A model generated the notes under the pieces. That model had not been told where the DNA came from, made no database searches, and saw nothing but the letters and a program-made list of their open reading frames with translations. From Pseudomonadota bacterium (GTDB lineage: Bacteria > Pseudomonadota > Alphaproteobacteria > Micropepsales > Micropepsaceae), in contig JACQDN010000077.1 in assembly GCA_016201105.1 (NCBI GenBank), positions 1-50,499 on the forward strand: a stretch of 50,499 nt of DNA, given 5' to 3'. The first letter of the stretch is position 1; each line of letters begins with the position of its first letter. A program made the translations under genes and the position numbers. Positions 32,805 to 42,475 of the stretch are shown in pieces.

Positions 32805-32906
32805 CGGAGCGTAGGATTTTTCGGGGAGGATGTGCGAACGAGATTCTCCTCGCGCATCCTCCCCGAAATTTGCTTCGCAAATTTCGACCCTCCCGAGGGA
32901 GGGTGG
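32771..32906. repeat. Palindromic 3'-UTR repeat R5 (family B)
   Basis: CCACCCTCCC opens and GGGAGGGTGG closes. Side hairpins: CGAAAAATCCG...AGGATTTTTCG on the left, CGAAATTTGC/GCAAATTTCG on the right, and GGGGAGGATG/CATCCTCCCC as the central stem. Its first 34 bases supply the last codons and stop of hxlR. It ends 9 bases from the stop of the convergent unknown gene. Confidence 0.92.
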
Positions 32907-32914
32907 GGATTCCC

Positions 32915-33337
32915 CTATATCGCCCAGCTCGTGTCGAAGCGCGATGTGAGCGGGAGAGTGGTCTCCGCGGCTTTTGCGCGCTCGACTTCGTCGGAGACGA
33001 ACGTGTCGATCAAGCGAACGAGCCGGTTGCGGTCGTTGCCGGTGACCTCGCCGCGAATGCCGAGCAGCGGCAGAACCACGCGATCGATGAAGCTGTGAAG
33101 CTCCACCGTCCAATGTTTAAGGCCCTGTTCGTCCTGCACCGAAAAGCGCTCGCGCTTGTGTACGAGAACCGGAATGTGCGGCGCCACCAGCTCGCGCAAC
33201 TCGCTTTCCTTCGACCGTTCGAAGGTCGGCGGAAAATCGATACCGCTTTTCAAGAGCCGCCAAACGGTGGCGAGGTTTTCCTTTAGTCCCAGCGGAGATT
33301 TTTCCGCTTCATATCCAACGATGACCCGAGCGCCCAT
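32915..33337 (-). CDS. Conserved-looking protein of unknown function
   Basis: 140 aa from ATG 33337, with AGGAGG 9 bases upstream, a strong ribosome binding site. The sequence is mixed alpha/beta and charged, with GYEAEKSPLGLKENLATVWRLLKSG near the start and a SFIDRVVLPLLGIRGEVTGNDRNRLVRLIDTFVSDEV region. No signal peptide, TM helix or known motif. I cannot assign a family. It stands alone between repeats R5 and R6. Confidence 0.75.
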   Translation of the reverse strand: MGARVIVGYEAEKSPLGLKENLATVWRLLKSGIDFPPTFERSKESELRELVAPHIPVLVHKRERFSVQDEQGLKHWTVELHSFIDRVVLPLLGIRGEVTGNDRNRLVRLIDTFVSDEVERAKAAETTLPLTSRFDTSWAI

Positions 33338-33452
33338 TTTTCTGCGCCTCCTACCCCACGCTGGAGAGGATGCGCGCCAGGAATTAAGGCCGCGCTGACG
33401 GGAATGGTTAGGGAAGGGTAAATGGGGGCGAACTGTCGTACTCGCTGGATTT

Positions 33453-33585
33453 ACCTCCCCGCTTGCGGGGAGGTCGCGGAGCGAAGCGTCGCGGGCGGGG
33501 GAAGTAAAAGACCGCGCGCGTAACCTTCCCCCACCCGATGACGCTCGCTGCGCTCGCGCATCGACCTCCCCGCTTGCGGGGAGGT
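33453..33585. repeat. Palindromic 3'-UTR repeat R6 (family A variant)
   Basis: ACCTCCCCGCTTGCGGGGAGGT occurs identically at both ends (33453-33474 and 33564-33585) and can fold locally or pair across the element. The side hairpins differ from other copies: CGCGGAGCGAAGCGTCGCGG on the left and GATGACGCTCGCTGCGCTCGCGCATC on the right. The middle keeps GGGCGGGGGAAG / CTTCCCCCACCC. It ends 2 bases from the peroxiredoxin stop. Confidence 0.88.
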
Positions 33586-33587
33586 CA

Positions 33588-34133
33588 CTAATGCTTGTGA
33601 TGTTCGCGCCATCTTTGGACTTCGGCGAGGGTCAGCGCCATGTGCTTGTCCGGATCAAGGTCGGTATAGGCCATCAGGATCGTCGAATCCGGCGCGATGA
33701 CATAGGAGGTGCGATCGGCATATTGCGGAGCCTTCTTCAGCACCGCGTCATAGGCTTTGATCACCTTCTGATCCGGATCGGCCGCCACCGCGAATTTGTT
33801 GCGGCATTCGCTGACCGAGAACTTGTCCAGCGTGTCGATCGTATCATGGCTGACACCGATGACGGTGGCGCCCAGCGCGGCGTATTGCGCCGTCGCTTCC
33901 GCGAAATTGTGCGCTTCGATGGTGCAGCCTTTGGTGAACGCTGCGGGATAGAAGTAGAGAACCACGGGGCCCTTCTTCAGCGCGTCGGCGAGCGAGAAGT
34001 CGAACTCCTTGCCGCCAAGCGAGGCCTTGGCCGAGAAGTCCGGCGCCTTTGCGCCCACGGCGAGCGAGGCGTAGGCCAGCGGCGCTGCCGCCAATACAGC
34101 GGTCAATGCGGCGAGGGCGAAAAACTTCCTCAT
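33588..34133 (-). CDS. Exported PrxQ/BCP-like peroxiredoxin
   Basis: 181 aa from ATG 34133, with GGGAGGT directly upstream. A signal peptide covers about residues 1-22. The catalytic PxxxTxxC motif is Pro63, Thr67 and Cys70 in FYPAAFTKGCT. Cys110 (VSECRNKF) could be the resolving cysteine. The family reduces H2O2 and organic peroxides with thioredoxin. A periplasmic location is less common than the cytosolic BCP form and would need a thiol donor there. Confidence 0.9.
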   Translation of the reverse strand: MRKFFALAALTAVLAAAPLAYASLAVGAKAPDFSAKASLGGKEFDFSLADALKKGPVVLYFYPAAFTKGCTIEAHNFAEATAQYAALGATVIGVSHDTIDTLDKFSVSECRNKFAVAADPDQKVIKAYDAVLKKAPQYADRTSYVIAPDSTILMAYTDLDPDKHMALTLAEVQRWREHHKH

Positions 34134-34399
34134 AAGGACCTCCCGGTTTTTGCCACTATAGCGCGGAGCGCGAACGCCAATCGCACCGCAAAACCGCGTG
34201 TCAGACCACCCGATTTCGCCAGCGACACCATGGCTCTGGGGCATTTGGGGTCAGATTATTGCGCTGCACCCTGCCCCATGCTAAGTGCCACGCGCGCGGG
34301 CGTTAAGAGTCGTTCACGCGGGTAAATTTCTTCACGAAATCAACTGGTTACTGAGGGTCGCGAGGCCGGAAATCGCGCCTCAAAAGCGGCGGGACGCGG

Positions 34400-34954
34400 G
34401 TGGCGAACGAAGTTCAATTTCACGGCTTGGCGGGGCGCTACGCACGCGCAGTTTTCGAACTCGCCCAAGAGGAAAAAGCAGTCGACGCGCTCGACCGCGA
34501 TTTCGCCACGCTCAAGACGTTGATCGGCGAAAACCCCGACCTCACCCGGCTGGTGCGGGCACCCGTTTTCAACAGCGACGAACAAGCCAAGGGCATGAAC
34601 GCCATCCTGCATCGCATGGAAGCCGCGCCTCTGACGCGCCGCTTCGTGCTGTTGCTGACGTCCAAGCGGCGGCTTTTCATTCTCAGCGATGTCATTCGCG
34701 TCTTCGAACAACTCGTGGCCAAGCTGCGCGGCGAAGTCCGCGCCCAGGTGACGAGCACTCGCGCGCTGAACGACGCCGAAGTCGCCGAACTCAAACAGAT
34801 TCTGAAATCCAAGCTCGGCCGCGAAGCGCGGCTCGATGCCAAGGTTGACCCTTCCCTTCTCGGCGGTCTCGTCGTGCAGGTCGGCTCGCGCATGATCGAT
34901 TCGTCGTTGCGAACCAAACTGAACGCGCTTCGCACCGCGATGAGGGGTCATTAG
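34400..34954 (+). CDS. atpH: ATP synthase F1 subunit delta
   Basis: 184 aa from GTG 34400. The delta/OSCP signature is in the start GLAGRYARAVFELAQEE and the C-terminal LDAKVDPSLLGGLVVQVGSRMIDSSLRTKLNALR. Delta joins the F1 head to the peripheral stalk. It is first in the atpHAGDC F1 operon; the Fo genes are elsewhere, as is usual in alphaproteobacteria. Repeat C1 follows 7 bases after its stop. Confidence 0.97.
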   Translation: MANEVQFHGLAGRYARAVFELAQEEKAVDALDRDFATLKTLIGENPDLTRLVRAPVFNSDEQAKGMNAILHRMEAAPLTRRFVLLLTSKRRLFILSDVIRVFEQLVAKLRGEVRAQVTSTRALNDAEVAELKQILKSKLGREARLDAKVDPSLLGGLVVQVGSRMIDSSLRTKLNALRTAMRGH

Positions 34955-34961
34955 TTGCGTG

Positions 34962-35054
34962 CTTCGGGGCCGCTGGCGCGGCACCTCAGCATGACGAAAG
35001 TTGAGACGACTAGCGTCATCCTGAGGTGCGAGGCCGACAGGCCGAGCCCCGAAG
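34962..35054. repeat. Palindromic repeat C1 between atpH and atpA
   Basis: Starts CTTCGGGGC and ends GCCCCGAAG. The inner arms CACCTCAGCATGACG and CGTCATCCTGAGGTG pair with one mismatch around AAAGTTGAGACGACTAG. The flanking GCCGCTGGCGCGG and GAGGCCGACAGGCC segments form minor pairs. It lies within the atp operon, 40 bases before atpA. A second copy is between atpD and atpC. Confidence 0.92.
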
Positions 35055-35094
35055 GACCCAAAAGTAGAACGAGAAAGTAGAACGAGGAACTGAC

Positions 35095-36630
35095 ATGAAA
35101 ATCCAACCCGCCGAAATCTCCGCCATTCTGAAGCGCGAGATCCAGAACTTCGGCGCGGAAGCCGAAGTCAGCGAAGTCGGACAGATCCTCTCCGTTGGCG
35201 ACGGCATCGCGCGCATCTACGGCCTCGACAATGTGCAGGCCGGCGAGATGGTCGAATTCCCCGGCGGCATCAAAGGCATGGCCCTCAACCTTGAAGCAGA
35301 CAATGTCGGCGCCGTGATCTTCGGCAACGACTCCACCATCAAGGAAGGCGATATCGTCAAACGTACCGGCGCCATCGTGGATGTGCCGGTCGGCAAGGCG
35401 CTGCTCGGCCGCGTGGTCGATCCGCTGGGCAATCCCATCGACGGTAAGGGCGAGATCAAAGGCGCCGCGGAACGCCGCCGCGTGGACGTGAAGGCGCCCG
35501 GCATCATTCCGCGCAAATCGGTGCACGAACCGGTGCAGACCGGTCTCAAGGCCATCGACTCGCTCATCCCGATCGGCCGCGGCCAACGCGAGCTCATCAT
35601 CGGCGACCGACAGACAGGCAAGACCGCCGTCGCCATCGACACCATCATCAACCAGAAGGCCGTCAACGCCGGCACCGACGAGAAGGCGAAGCTCTATTGC
35701 ATCTATGTCGCCATCGGTCAGAAACGTTCGACCGTGGCGCAGATCGTCAAGACGCTCGCCGATGCCGGCGCGCTCGACTATACGATCGTCGTGGCGGCGA
35801 CCGCGTCCGAGCCGGCGCCGCTTCAGTTCCTGGCACCGTTCTCGGGCTGCGCGATGGGCGAATGGTTCCGCGACAACGGCATGCACGCGCTCATCATCTA
35901 CGACGATCTTTCCAAGCAGGCCGTCGCCTATCGCCAGATGTCGCTGTTGCTGCGCCGCCCGCCGGGCCGCGAGGCCTATCCAGGCGACGTGTTCTATCTG
36001 CACAGCCGCCTGCTTGAGCGCGCCGCGAAGCTCAACGAAGACAACGGCGGCGGTTCGCTCACCGCTCTGCCGATCATCGAAACCCAGGCCAACGACGTGT
36101 CGGCCTACATCCCGACCAACGTGATCTCGATCACCGACGGGCAGATCTTCCTGGAGACCGATCTCTTCTATCAAGGCATTCGCCCGGCGCTGAACGTCGG
36201 TATCTCGGTCAGCCGCGTGGGTTCGTCGGCGCAGATCAAGGCGATGAAAACGGTGGCTGGTCCGATCAAAGCCGAACTGGCGCAGTATCGCGAGATGGCC
36301 GCGTTCGCGAAATTCGGCTCCGACCTCGATGCCGCCACGCAGAAGATGCTGGCGCGCGGCGAGCGCCTCACCGAACTTCTGAAGCAGCCGCAGTACAAGC
36401 CGTTCGCCGTCGAAGACCAGGTGGCGGTGATCTATGCCGGCACGCGCGGCTATCTCGACGCGTTCCCGACGGCCTCGACCGGCGCCTTCCAGGAAGGGTT
36501 GATCGGAAAGCTGCGCTCCAAATATCCGCAATTCCTCGAAGGCATCCGCAAAGAGAAGGCGCTGACGCCGGCCCTGGAAGAGATGCTGAAAGCGGCGCTT
36601 TCAGAGTTCACCAAGACGTTCACGGCCTGA
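35095..36630 (+). CDS. atpA: ATP synthase F1 subunit alpha
   Basis: 511 aa. Walker A GDRQTGKT spans residues 170-177, and the alpha-specific [33 protein letters not shown] and the [26 protein letters not shown] signature (arginine finger region) follow. Alpha forms the non-catalytic nucleotide sites of the F1 hexamer. Length and composition are normal. atpG follows 24 bases later. Confidence 0.99.
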   Translation: MKIQPAEISAILKREIQNFGAEAEVSEVGQILSVGDGIARIYGLDNVQAGEMVEFPGGIKGMALNLEADNVGAVIFGNDSTIKEGDIVKRTGAIVDVPVGKALLGRVVDPLGNPIDGKGEIKGAAERRRVDVKAPGIIPRKSVHEPVQTGLKAIDSLIPIGRGQRELIIGDRQTGKTAVAIDTIINQKAVNAGTDEKAKLYCIYVAIGQKRSTVAQIVKTLADAGALDYTIVVAATASEPAPLQFLAPFSGCAMGEWFRDNGMHALIIYDDLSKQAVAYRQMSLLLRRPPGREAYPGDVFYLHSRLLERAAKLNEDNGGGSLTALPIIETQANDVSAYIPTNVISITDGQIFLETDLFYQGIRPALNVGISVSRVGSSAQIKAMKTVAGPIKAELAQYREMAAFAKFGSDLDAATQKMLARGERLTELLKQPQYKPFAVEDQVAVIYAGTRGYLDAFPTASTGAFQEGLIGKLRSKYPQFLEGIRKEKALTPALEEMLKAALSEFTKTFTA

Positions 36631-36654
36631 AACTTCAAGAAAGACTGACCCGTC

Positions 36655-37521
36655 ATGGCCTCCGTAAAGGATATGCGCACTCGGATCGGAAGCGTGAAGT
36701 CCACGCAGAAGATCACCAAGGCGCTGCAGATGGTGGCGGCAGCCAAGCTGCGCCGCTCCCAGCAGGCGGCGGAAAGCGCGCGTCCCTATGCCGAACGCAT
36801 GACAAAGGTCATCGCCAATCTCGCGGCCGGTGTGTCGGGCCCCTCCGCGCCGCTGCTCCTTGCCGGCACCGGCAAGGACCAGCGCCACCTCGTCGTGGTG
36901 GTGACGTCGGATCGCGGTCTGGCCGGCGGTTTCAACTCCGGCATCGTGCGTTTGGCGCGCGAACACATCGCCGCGCTGCTTGGCCAAGGCAAAGACGTTA
37001 AGATCATCACCGTGGGCCGCAAGGCGCGCGATCAGCTGCGCCGCAATTTCAGCGCGCGCTTCGTCGCGACTTATGAAGTGGGCCTCAAGGCGCCCAACCT
37101 GGAGCTGGCCAAGCCGATCGCCGAGAAGCTCCTGGAACTGTACCTGTCCGGCGAATACGACGTCGTCACGCTGGTCAGCAGCAAGTACAAATCGGTCGTT
37201 ACGCAGACGCCGACCGCGCGCCGATTGATCCCGGCGGTGGTGGAAACAAAAGCCGCGGGCCCTGCGCCGTTCTACGAGTATGAGCCGGATGAGGAAACCA
37301 TCCTCGCGGCTCTTCTGCCCCAGAACATCACGGTGCAGATATTGTCCGCGCTCCTGGAGAACCAGGCCGGATTCTTCGCCGCCCAGATGACGGCGATGGA
37401 CAACGCCACGCGAAATGCGGGCGATCTCATCAACACTCTCACCATCAAGATGAACCGTACCCGTCAGGCGCAGATCACCAAGGAGCTGATCGAAATCATC
37501 TCCGGCGCTTCCGCCCTCTGA
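36655..37521 (+). CDS. atpG: ATP synthase F1 subunit gamma
   Basis: 288 aa. The N-terminal [36 protein letters not shown] and C-terminal [15 protein letters not shown] form the antiparallel central-shaft helices. The Rossmann-like middle domain has [19 protein letters not shown]. Gamma rotates inside the alpha-beta hexamer. It lies between atpA and atpD with short gaps (24 and 27 bases). Confidence 0.98.
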   Translation: MASVKDMRTRIGSVKSTQKITKALQMVAAAKLRRSQQAAESARPYAERMTKVIANLAAGVSGPSAPLLLAGTGKDQRHLVVVVTSDRGLAGGFNSGIVRLAREHIAALLGQGKDVKIITVGRKARDQLRRNFSARFVATYEVGLKAPNLELAKPIAEKLLELYLSGEYDVVTLVSSKYKSVVTQTPTARRLIPAVVETKAAGPAPFYEYEPDEETILAALLPQNITVQILSALLENQAGFFAAQMTAMDNATRNAGDLINTLTIKMNRTRQAQITKELIEIISGASAL

Positions 37522-39015
<1,494 letters not shown>

Positions 39016-39028
39016 CAATCTCTTCGTG

Positions 39029-39123
39029 CTTCGGGGCTCCCCGGATCAAGTCCGGGGTCGCACCTCAGCATGACGAATCTCGGAGCGCGTCATCCTGAGG
39101 TGCCCGCGCAGCGGGCCCCGAAG
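39029..39123. repeat. Palindromic repeat C2 between atpD and atpC
   Basis: Same layout as C1: CTTCGGGGC ... GCCCCGAAG outer arms, CACCTCAGCATGACG and CGTCATCCTGAGGTG inner arms. It carries an extra CCCCGGATCAAGTCCGGGG palindrome (39040-39057) that also occurs inside R7. It ends 16 bases before the atpC start, so it sits in the leader of the epsilon gene. Confidence 0.92.
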
Positions 39124-39139
39124 GAAGCAAAGGTATGGC

Positions 39140-39538
39140 ATGGCTGACAAGATTTCCTTCGAATTGGTATCACCCGAACGGCTTCTTCTTTCCGAAGAGG
39201 CCGACATGGTGACGCTGCCCGGCGCCGAGGGCGACATGGGCGTAATGGCCGGTCACATGCCGCTCGTCACCACGCTCAGGCCGGGCGTGATCGACGTCAA
39301 AGGCGGTAGTCAAAGCGATAGGCGTTACTTCGTGCTGCGCGGCTTTGCCGAAGTGAACCCAACGAAACTCACCGTGCTCGCCGAAGAAGCAATCCCGATG
39401 GCGCAAGTCGATGCCGCCGTGCTCGATCAACGCATTCGCGACGCCGAAGAAGACATCCTGCAGGCCAAGACCGAAGGCATCCGCGCCAAGGCTGTCGAAA
39501 CCGCCAATTCCCTCAAGGCGATGCGCGCGGGGTTGTAG
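39140..39538 (+). CDS. atpC: ATP synthase F1 subunit epsilon
   Basis: 132 aa. The beta-sandwich N-domain holds ISFELVSPERLLLSEEADMVTLPGAEGDMGVMAGHMPLVTTLRPGVI, followed by a C-terminal helical pair from about residue 90. Epsilon couples gamma to the c-ring and can inhibit ATPase activity. It is the last gene of the cluster. Repeat R7 begins 15 bases after its stop and is likely the operon's 3' structure. Confidence 0.97.
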   Translation: MADKISFELVSPERLLLSEEADMVTLPGAEGDMGVMAGHMPLVTTLRPGVIDVKGGSQSDRRYFVLRGFAEVNPTKLTVLAEEAIPMAQVDAAVLDQRIRDAEEDILQAKTEGIRAKAVETANSLKAMRAGL

Positions 39539-39553
39539 AGCGGTTCGCGTTCA

Positions 39554-39851
39554 AATCACCTCTCCCTCGCCGCCTTCGCTAAAGCTACGGCGTGCCTTGA
39601 GTTCGCACCTGCCACGCCGAAGCGAAGCGTAAGCGGGTGGAGAGGTCGAAAAATCCGAAGCGTAGCGAAGGATTTTCCCGCCTACCCCGGATCAAGTCCG
39701 GGGTTCGGCGGGTCTCGTGGATTGCTTAGTCCGCCGGAGCTTCAGCGAAGGCGGATCGGGTGAGGGAAAGCCTCATCATTTGAGCTCTATTCTTACCCCT
39801 CACCCGAAATTTGCTTCGCAAATTTCGACCTCTCCACAAGGGAGAGGTGAT
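39554..39851. repeat. Palindromic 3'-UTR repeat R7 (family A, long form with nested repeat)
   Basis: AATCACCTCTCCC opens and GGAGAGGTGAT closes. The 5' part contains the GCCGCCTTCGCTAAAGC ... GCGAAGCGTAAGCGG segment seen inverted in R1. The second hairpin (CGAAAAATCC ... GGATTTT) is interrupted at about 39673-39768 by CCGCCTACCCCGGATCAAG ... AGCGAAGGCGG, which includes the CCCCGGATCAAGTCCGGGG unit shared with C2. The right half (CCCCTCACCC, CGAAATTTGC/GCAAATTTCG) is standard. It therefore looks like one repeat inserted into another. Confidence 0.9.
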
Positions 39852-39971
39852 ACGGGCTAGAATGGACCCTGCAGCCTCAATCTCTTGTTTTCTTTTAATA
39901 TAATGGGCGGTTGGATAGGTTGACTTGAGCTCCGGGCCGGGCCATTGGGCCTGGTTCCGCCGGGGAACCTG

Positions 39972-40000
39972 TTCAACAGGGCAACCGGCTTTGGTATAAG
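39972..40000 (+). promoter_or_regulatory. Candidate promoter for the ferritin-like gene
   Basis: TTCAAC (39972-39977), 17-base spacer, TATAAG (39995-40000) with an upstream TGG giving an extended -10 (TGnTATAAG). Transcription would start about 37 bases before the ATG at 40044. A perfect TATAAT at 39899-39904 without a -35 is an alternative. The 192 bases 39852-40043 hold nothing else I can identify. Confidence 0.4.
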
Positions 40001-40043
40001 ACGTTTCACACCCGCAGTTCTCAGACGGGTTTTGTGGGGAATT

Positions 40044-40916
40044 ATGGCAGACGGCACGGTTTACCGTCAGGGTTGGTCATTGGACGACGTCCGCTGGCAG
40101 GACTTCGACTCCAGCAAGGTCGATCCGCGCATGCTGGAATCCATGAAGGCCGCAGCGCTGGTCGAATACAACGCGCCCGACTACGTCACCTATTTGCGGC
40201 GCGTCTTCCATGACGCGGGGCCGAAGGCGCTCGCGGCCATCGAACAGTGGGGCGCCGAGGAAACCCAGCACGGCAAGGCGCTGGGCCGCTGGGCGCAAAT
40301 GGCGGATCCAAGCTTCGACCTCGAGGCCGCGTTCGCGCGCTTCCGCGCCGGCTACAAGCCCGCGCATTTCGCCGACGACAAGGATCAATCCGTGCGCGGC
40401 AGCCGCCGCGGCGAGATGATCGCACGCTGCGTCGTGGAGTCCGGCACATCATCCTACTACACCTCGATCAAGGAAGGCACCGAAGAACCCGTGCTCAAGG
40501 AAATCGCCGGACGGATCGCCGCCGACGAATTCCGCCACTACAAACTCTTCCTCGACACGCTGAACGAACAGAGCGAGCCGGAGCTTCCGTTCTGGAAGAA
40601 GCTGATGGTGGCACTGGGGCGCATCACCGAAGCCGACGACGATGAGATCGCCTTCGCCTTCTACTGCGCGAACGTGCCGGCCGATAAGGAAGCCGACATC
40701 CCCTACGACCGCGAAAAATATTCTCGCGCGACGCACGCCAATGCGATGCGGCTCTATCGCCGCCATCACATCCGCAAGCTGACGCAAATGGTGGCCAAGG
40801 CCGTCGGCATCGATCCGCAAGGGCGCATCGCCAACATTGCCAGCGCCCTGATGTGGCGCATGCTGCGTCTGCGCGCCGGCCTTTCCGGCGCCCCCGCGGA
40901 AACCGCCGCCGCGTGA
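40044..40916 (+). CDS. Ferritin-like diiron domain protein
   Basis: 290 aa from ATG 40044, with GGGGA 5 bases upstream. An in-frame start at 39945 would lie upstream of the promoter-like element. A long helical bundle with E-x-x-H pairs: WGAEETQHGKALGRWAQ and IAADEFRHYKLFLD, each preceded by another helix with a Glu (LVEYNAPDY, VVESGTSSYYTSIKEG). This matches the rubrerythrin / fatty-acid-desaturase-like ferritin superfamily. The oxidation target is unknown. Its stop overlaps the phospholipase D start (GTGA). Confidence 0.87.
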   Translation: MADGTVYRQGWSLDDVRWQDFDSSKVDPRMLESMKAAALVEYNAPDYVTYLRRVFHDAGPKALAAIEQWGAEETQHGKALGRWAQMADPSFDLEAAFARFRAGYKPAHFADDKDQSVRGSRRGEMIARCVVESGTSSYYTSIKEGTEEPVLKEIAGRIAADEFRHYKLFLDTLNEQSEPELPFWKKLMVALGRITEADDDEIAFAFYCANVPADKEADIPYDREKYSRATHANAMRLYRRHHIRKLTQMVAKAVGIDPQGRIANIASALMWRMLRLRAGLSGAPAETAAA

Positions 40917-42310
40917 GCGCCCCCGAATTGGGAAGAGGGCCGGCGGACGCCGCACTGCCCTCTCACATCCCTTCCGCTTCGGCTTGCTCCTATCCCGTGC
41001 GTGCCGGCAATGCATTGCGCGCGCTGATCGACGGCGAACCGGCGTTCCGGCGCATCTGCGAAGCCGTGCAAAGCGCCAAGAACAGCGTATGGGTGACGGT
41101 CGCGTTTCTCTATCCCGATTTCCGCATGCCGGACGGACGCACGGTGTTCGATGTGCTGGATGCCGCCAAGGCGCGTGGCATCGATGTGCGCGTGATCTTC
41201 TGGCGCACGGATCGCGCGGACAGCCTGCACTTTCACGGCCGCGAAGACGATCACGCGATGCTGGCGGCGCGCGGCTCGCGCTTCAAGGCACGCTGGGATC
41301 GCGCGCAGAAGCACTACTGCCAGCACCAGAAGAGCTGGCTGATCGATGCGGGAACGCCGGACGAAATCGCCTTCGTCGGCGGCATCAACCTCGATCCCAT
41401 GTCGGTGTCCGCGCCCGGCCATGCGGGGCGCGACGGCGAGCACATCCACGACGTTTATCTGGAATTGCGCGGGCCCTCGGCCAGCGACGTGCACCACAAT
41501 TTCGCGCAGCGCTGGAACGAGGCGAGCGAACGGCGGAGCGATCGGGGAACCTGGTCTCATTCGCACGAAGACGTGCTGAAATTTCCAACCCGCGCATCCG
41601 CCGCCGCAGGCAACAGCATCGTCCAGATGCAGCGCACGGTGCGCGCGGGTCACTATTTCGACACGGCGCCAGCGCCTGGCGCCGAGCGCTACGACATCGG
41701 CAAAGGCGAGTTCAGCGTCTTTGAGCAGTATGTGAAGGCGATCGATGCGGCCAAGCGCACCGTCTACATCGAAGACCAGTATCTCGCCCCGCCCGACATC
41801 ATCGAGCATCTGCATGCGGCGCTGGCGCGCGGCGTCGACGTCGTCTATCTGGCGCCGGCCGATCCGGAGCGCCAGGTGAAGGACGCACGGCTGAAACCCT
41901 CCGCCAAAGCGTTCTTCGAGCGGCTGGCGGCGCTGGCCGGGTTCGACCATTTTGCGCTTGTGGGCATTGCCGCGCCGCAGACGAACGGCACGCTCGAAAA
42001 CGTCTACGTCCACGCCAAGATCATGATGGTCGACGACTGCTGGGCCACCATCGGCTCCTGCAATATCGCCTCGCAATCGTTCTTCTGCGACACCGAACTC
42101 AACGCCGCCATCTGGGACGAGGATTTCGTGCGCGATCTACGCGCGACGCTGCTCAAGGAACACTTGGGCCTCGACACCAGCCGGATGGAGGACCGCGATG
42201 CGATGCGGCTCTACCGCGAAGCCGCGCGCGAAAACGCGCAGCGCCGCCATCGCGGCGAGAAGATGAACGGTCTGGCTTTCGCGCTCGATCCGGCGATGTA
42301 TGGGATGTGA
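40913..42310 (+). CDS. Phospholipase D-family protein (cardiolipin synthase-like)
   Basis: 465 aa from GTG 40913, overlapping the ferritin-like stop by 4 bases. Two phosphodiesterase motifs: H-x-K in HYCQHQKSWLIDAG (followed by FVGGINLDPMS) and the full H-x-K-x4-D in YVHAKIMMVDDCWATIGSCNIASQSF. The protein has no clear N-terminal TM helices, unlike most cardiolipin synthases. It may make or cleave phospholipids; PLD-type nuclease activity is also possible. Coupling to a diiron protein hints at membrane-lipid modification (inference). Confidence 0.9.
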   Translation: MSAPELGRGPADAALPSHIPSASACSYPVRAGNALRALIDGEPAFRRICEAVQSAKNSVWVTVAFLYPDFRMPDGRTVFDVLDAAKARGIDVRVIFWRTDRADSLHFHGREDDHAMLAARGSRFKARWDRAQKHYCQHQKSWLIDAGTPDEIAFVGGINLDPMSVSAPGHAGRDGEHIHDVYLELRGPSASDVHHNFAQRWNEASERRSDRGTWSHSHEDVLKFPTRASAAAGNSIVQMQRTVRAGHYFDTAPAPGAERYDIGKGEFSVFEQYVKAIDAAKRTVYIEDQYLAPPDIIEHLHAALARGVDVVYLAPADPERQVKDARLKPSAKAFFERLAALAGFDHFALVGIAAPQTNGTLENVYVHAKIMMVDDCWATIGSCNIASQSFFCDTELNAAIWDEDFVRDLRATLLKEHLGLDTSRMEDRDAMRLYREAARENAQRRHRGEKMNGLAFALDPAMYGM

Positions 42311-42318
42311 GCAATGCA

Positions 42319-42468
42319 ATCACCTCTCCCTTGTGGAGAGGTCGAAAAATTCGTAGCGCAGCAGAGGATTTTTCGGGTGAGGGGAAGCCTCACCAGTTGC
42401 GCTCTATTCTTACCCCTCACCCGAAATTTGCTTCGCAAATTTCGACCTCTCCACAAGGGAGAGGTAAT
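42319..42468. repeat. Palindromic 3'-UTR repeat R8 (family A)
   Basis: ATCACCTCTCCCTTGTGGAG opens and CTCCACAAGGGAGAGGTAAT closes, a mirror pair over about 20 bases. Side hairpins: CGAAAAATTC...AGGATTTTTCG, GGTGAGGGGAAGCCTCACC and CGAAATTTGC/GCAAATTTCG, with GGGTGAGGGG/CCCCTCACCC as the central stem. It fills the gap between the convergent stops of the phospholipase D gene (42310) and sdhB (42476), 8 and 7 bases away. Confidence 0.93.
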
Positions 42469-42475
42469 GGGGCGC

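Noticed and set aside
34951..36531. A 526-codon minus-strand frame opposite atpA
   Set aside because: Shadow of atpA with repetitive charged translation and no recognisable motif.
39541..39560. Possible tRNA-like GTTCAAATC
   Set aside because: Only a chance match at the edge of repeat R7; no cloverleaf stems or CCA end.
39945..40043. Upstream start for the ferritin-like gene
   Set aside because: No ribosome binding site there, and it precedes the extended -10; ATG 40044 follows GGGGA and fits the family start.
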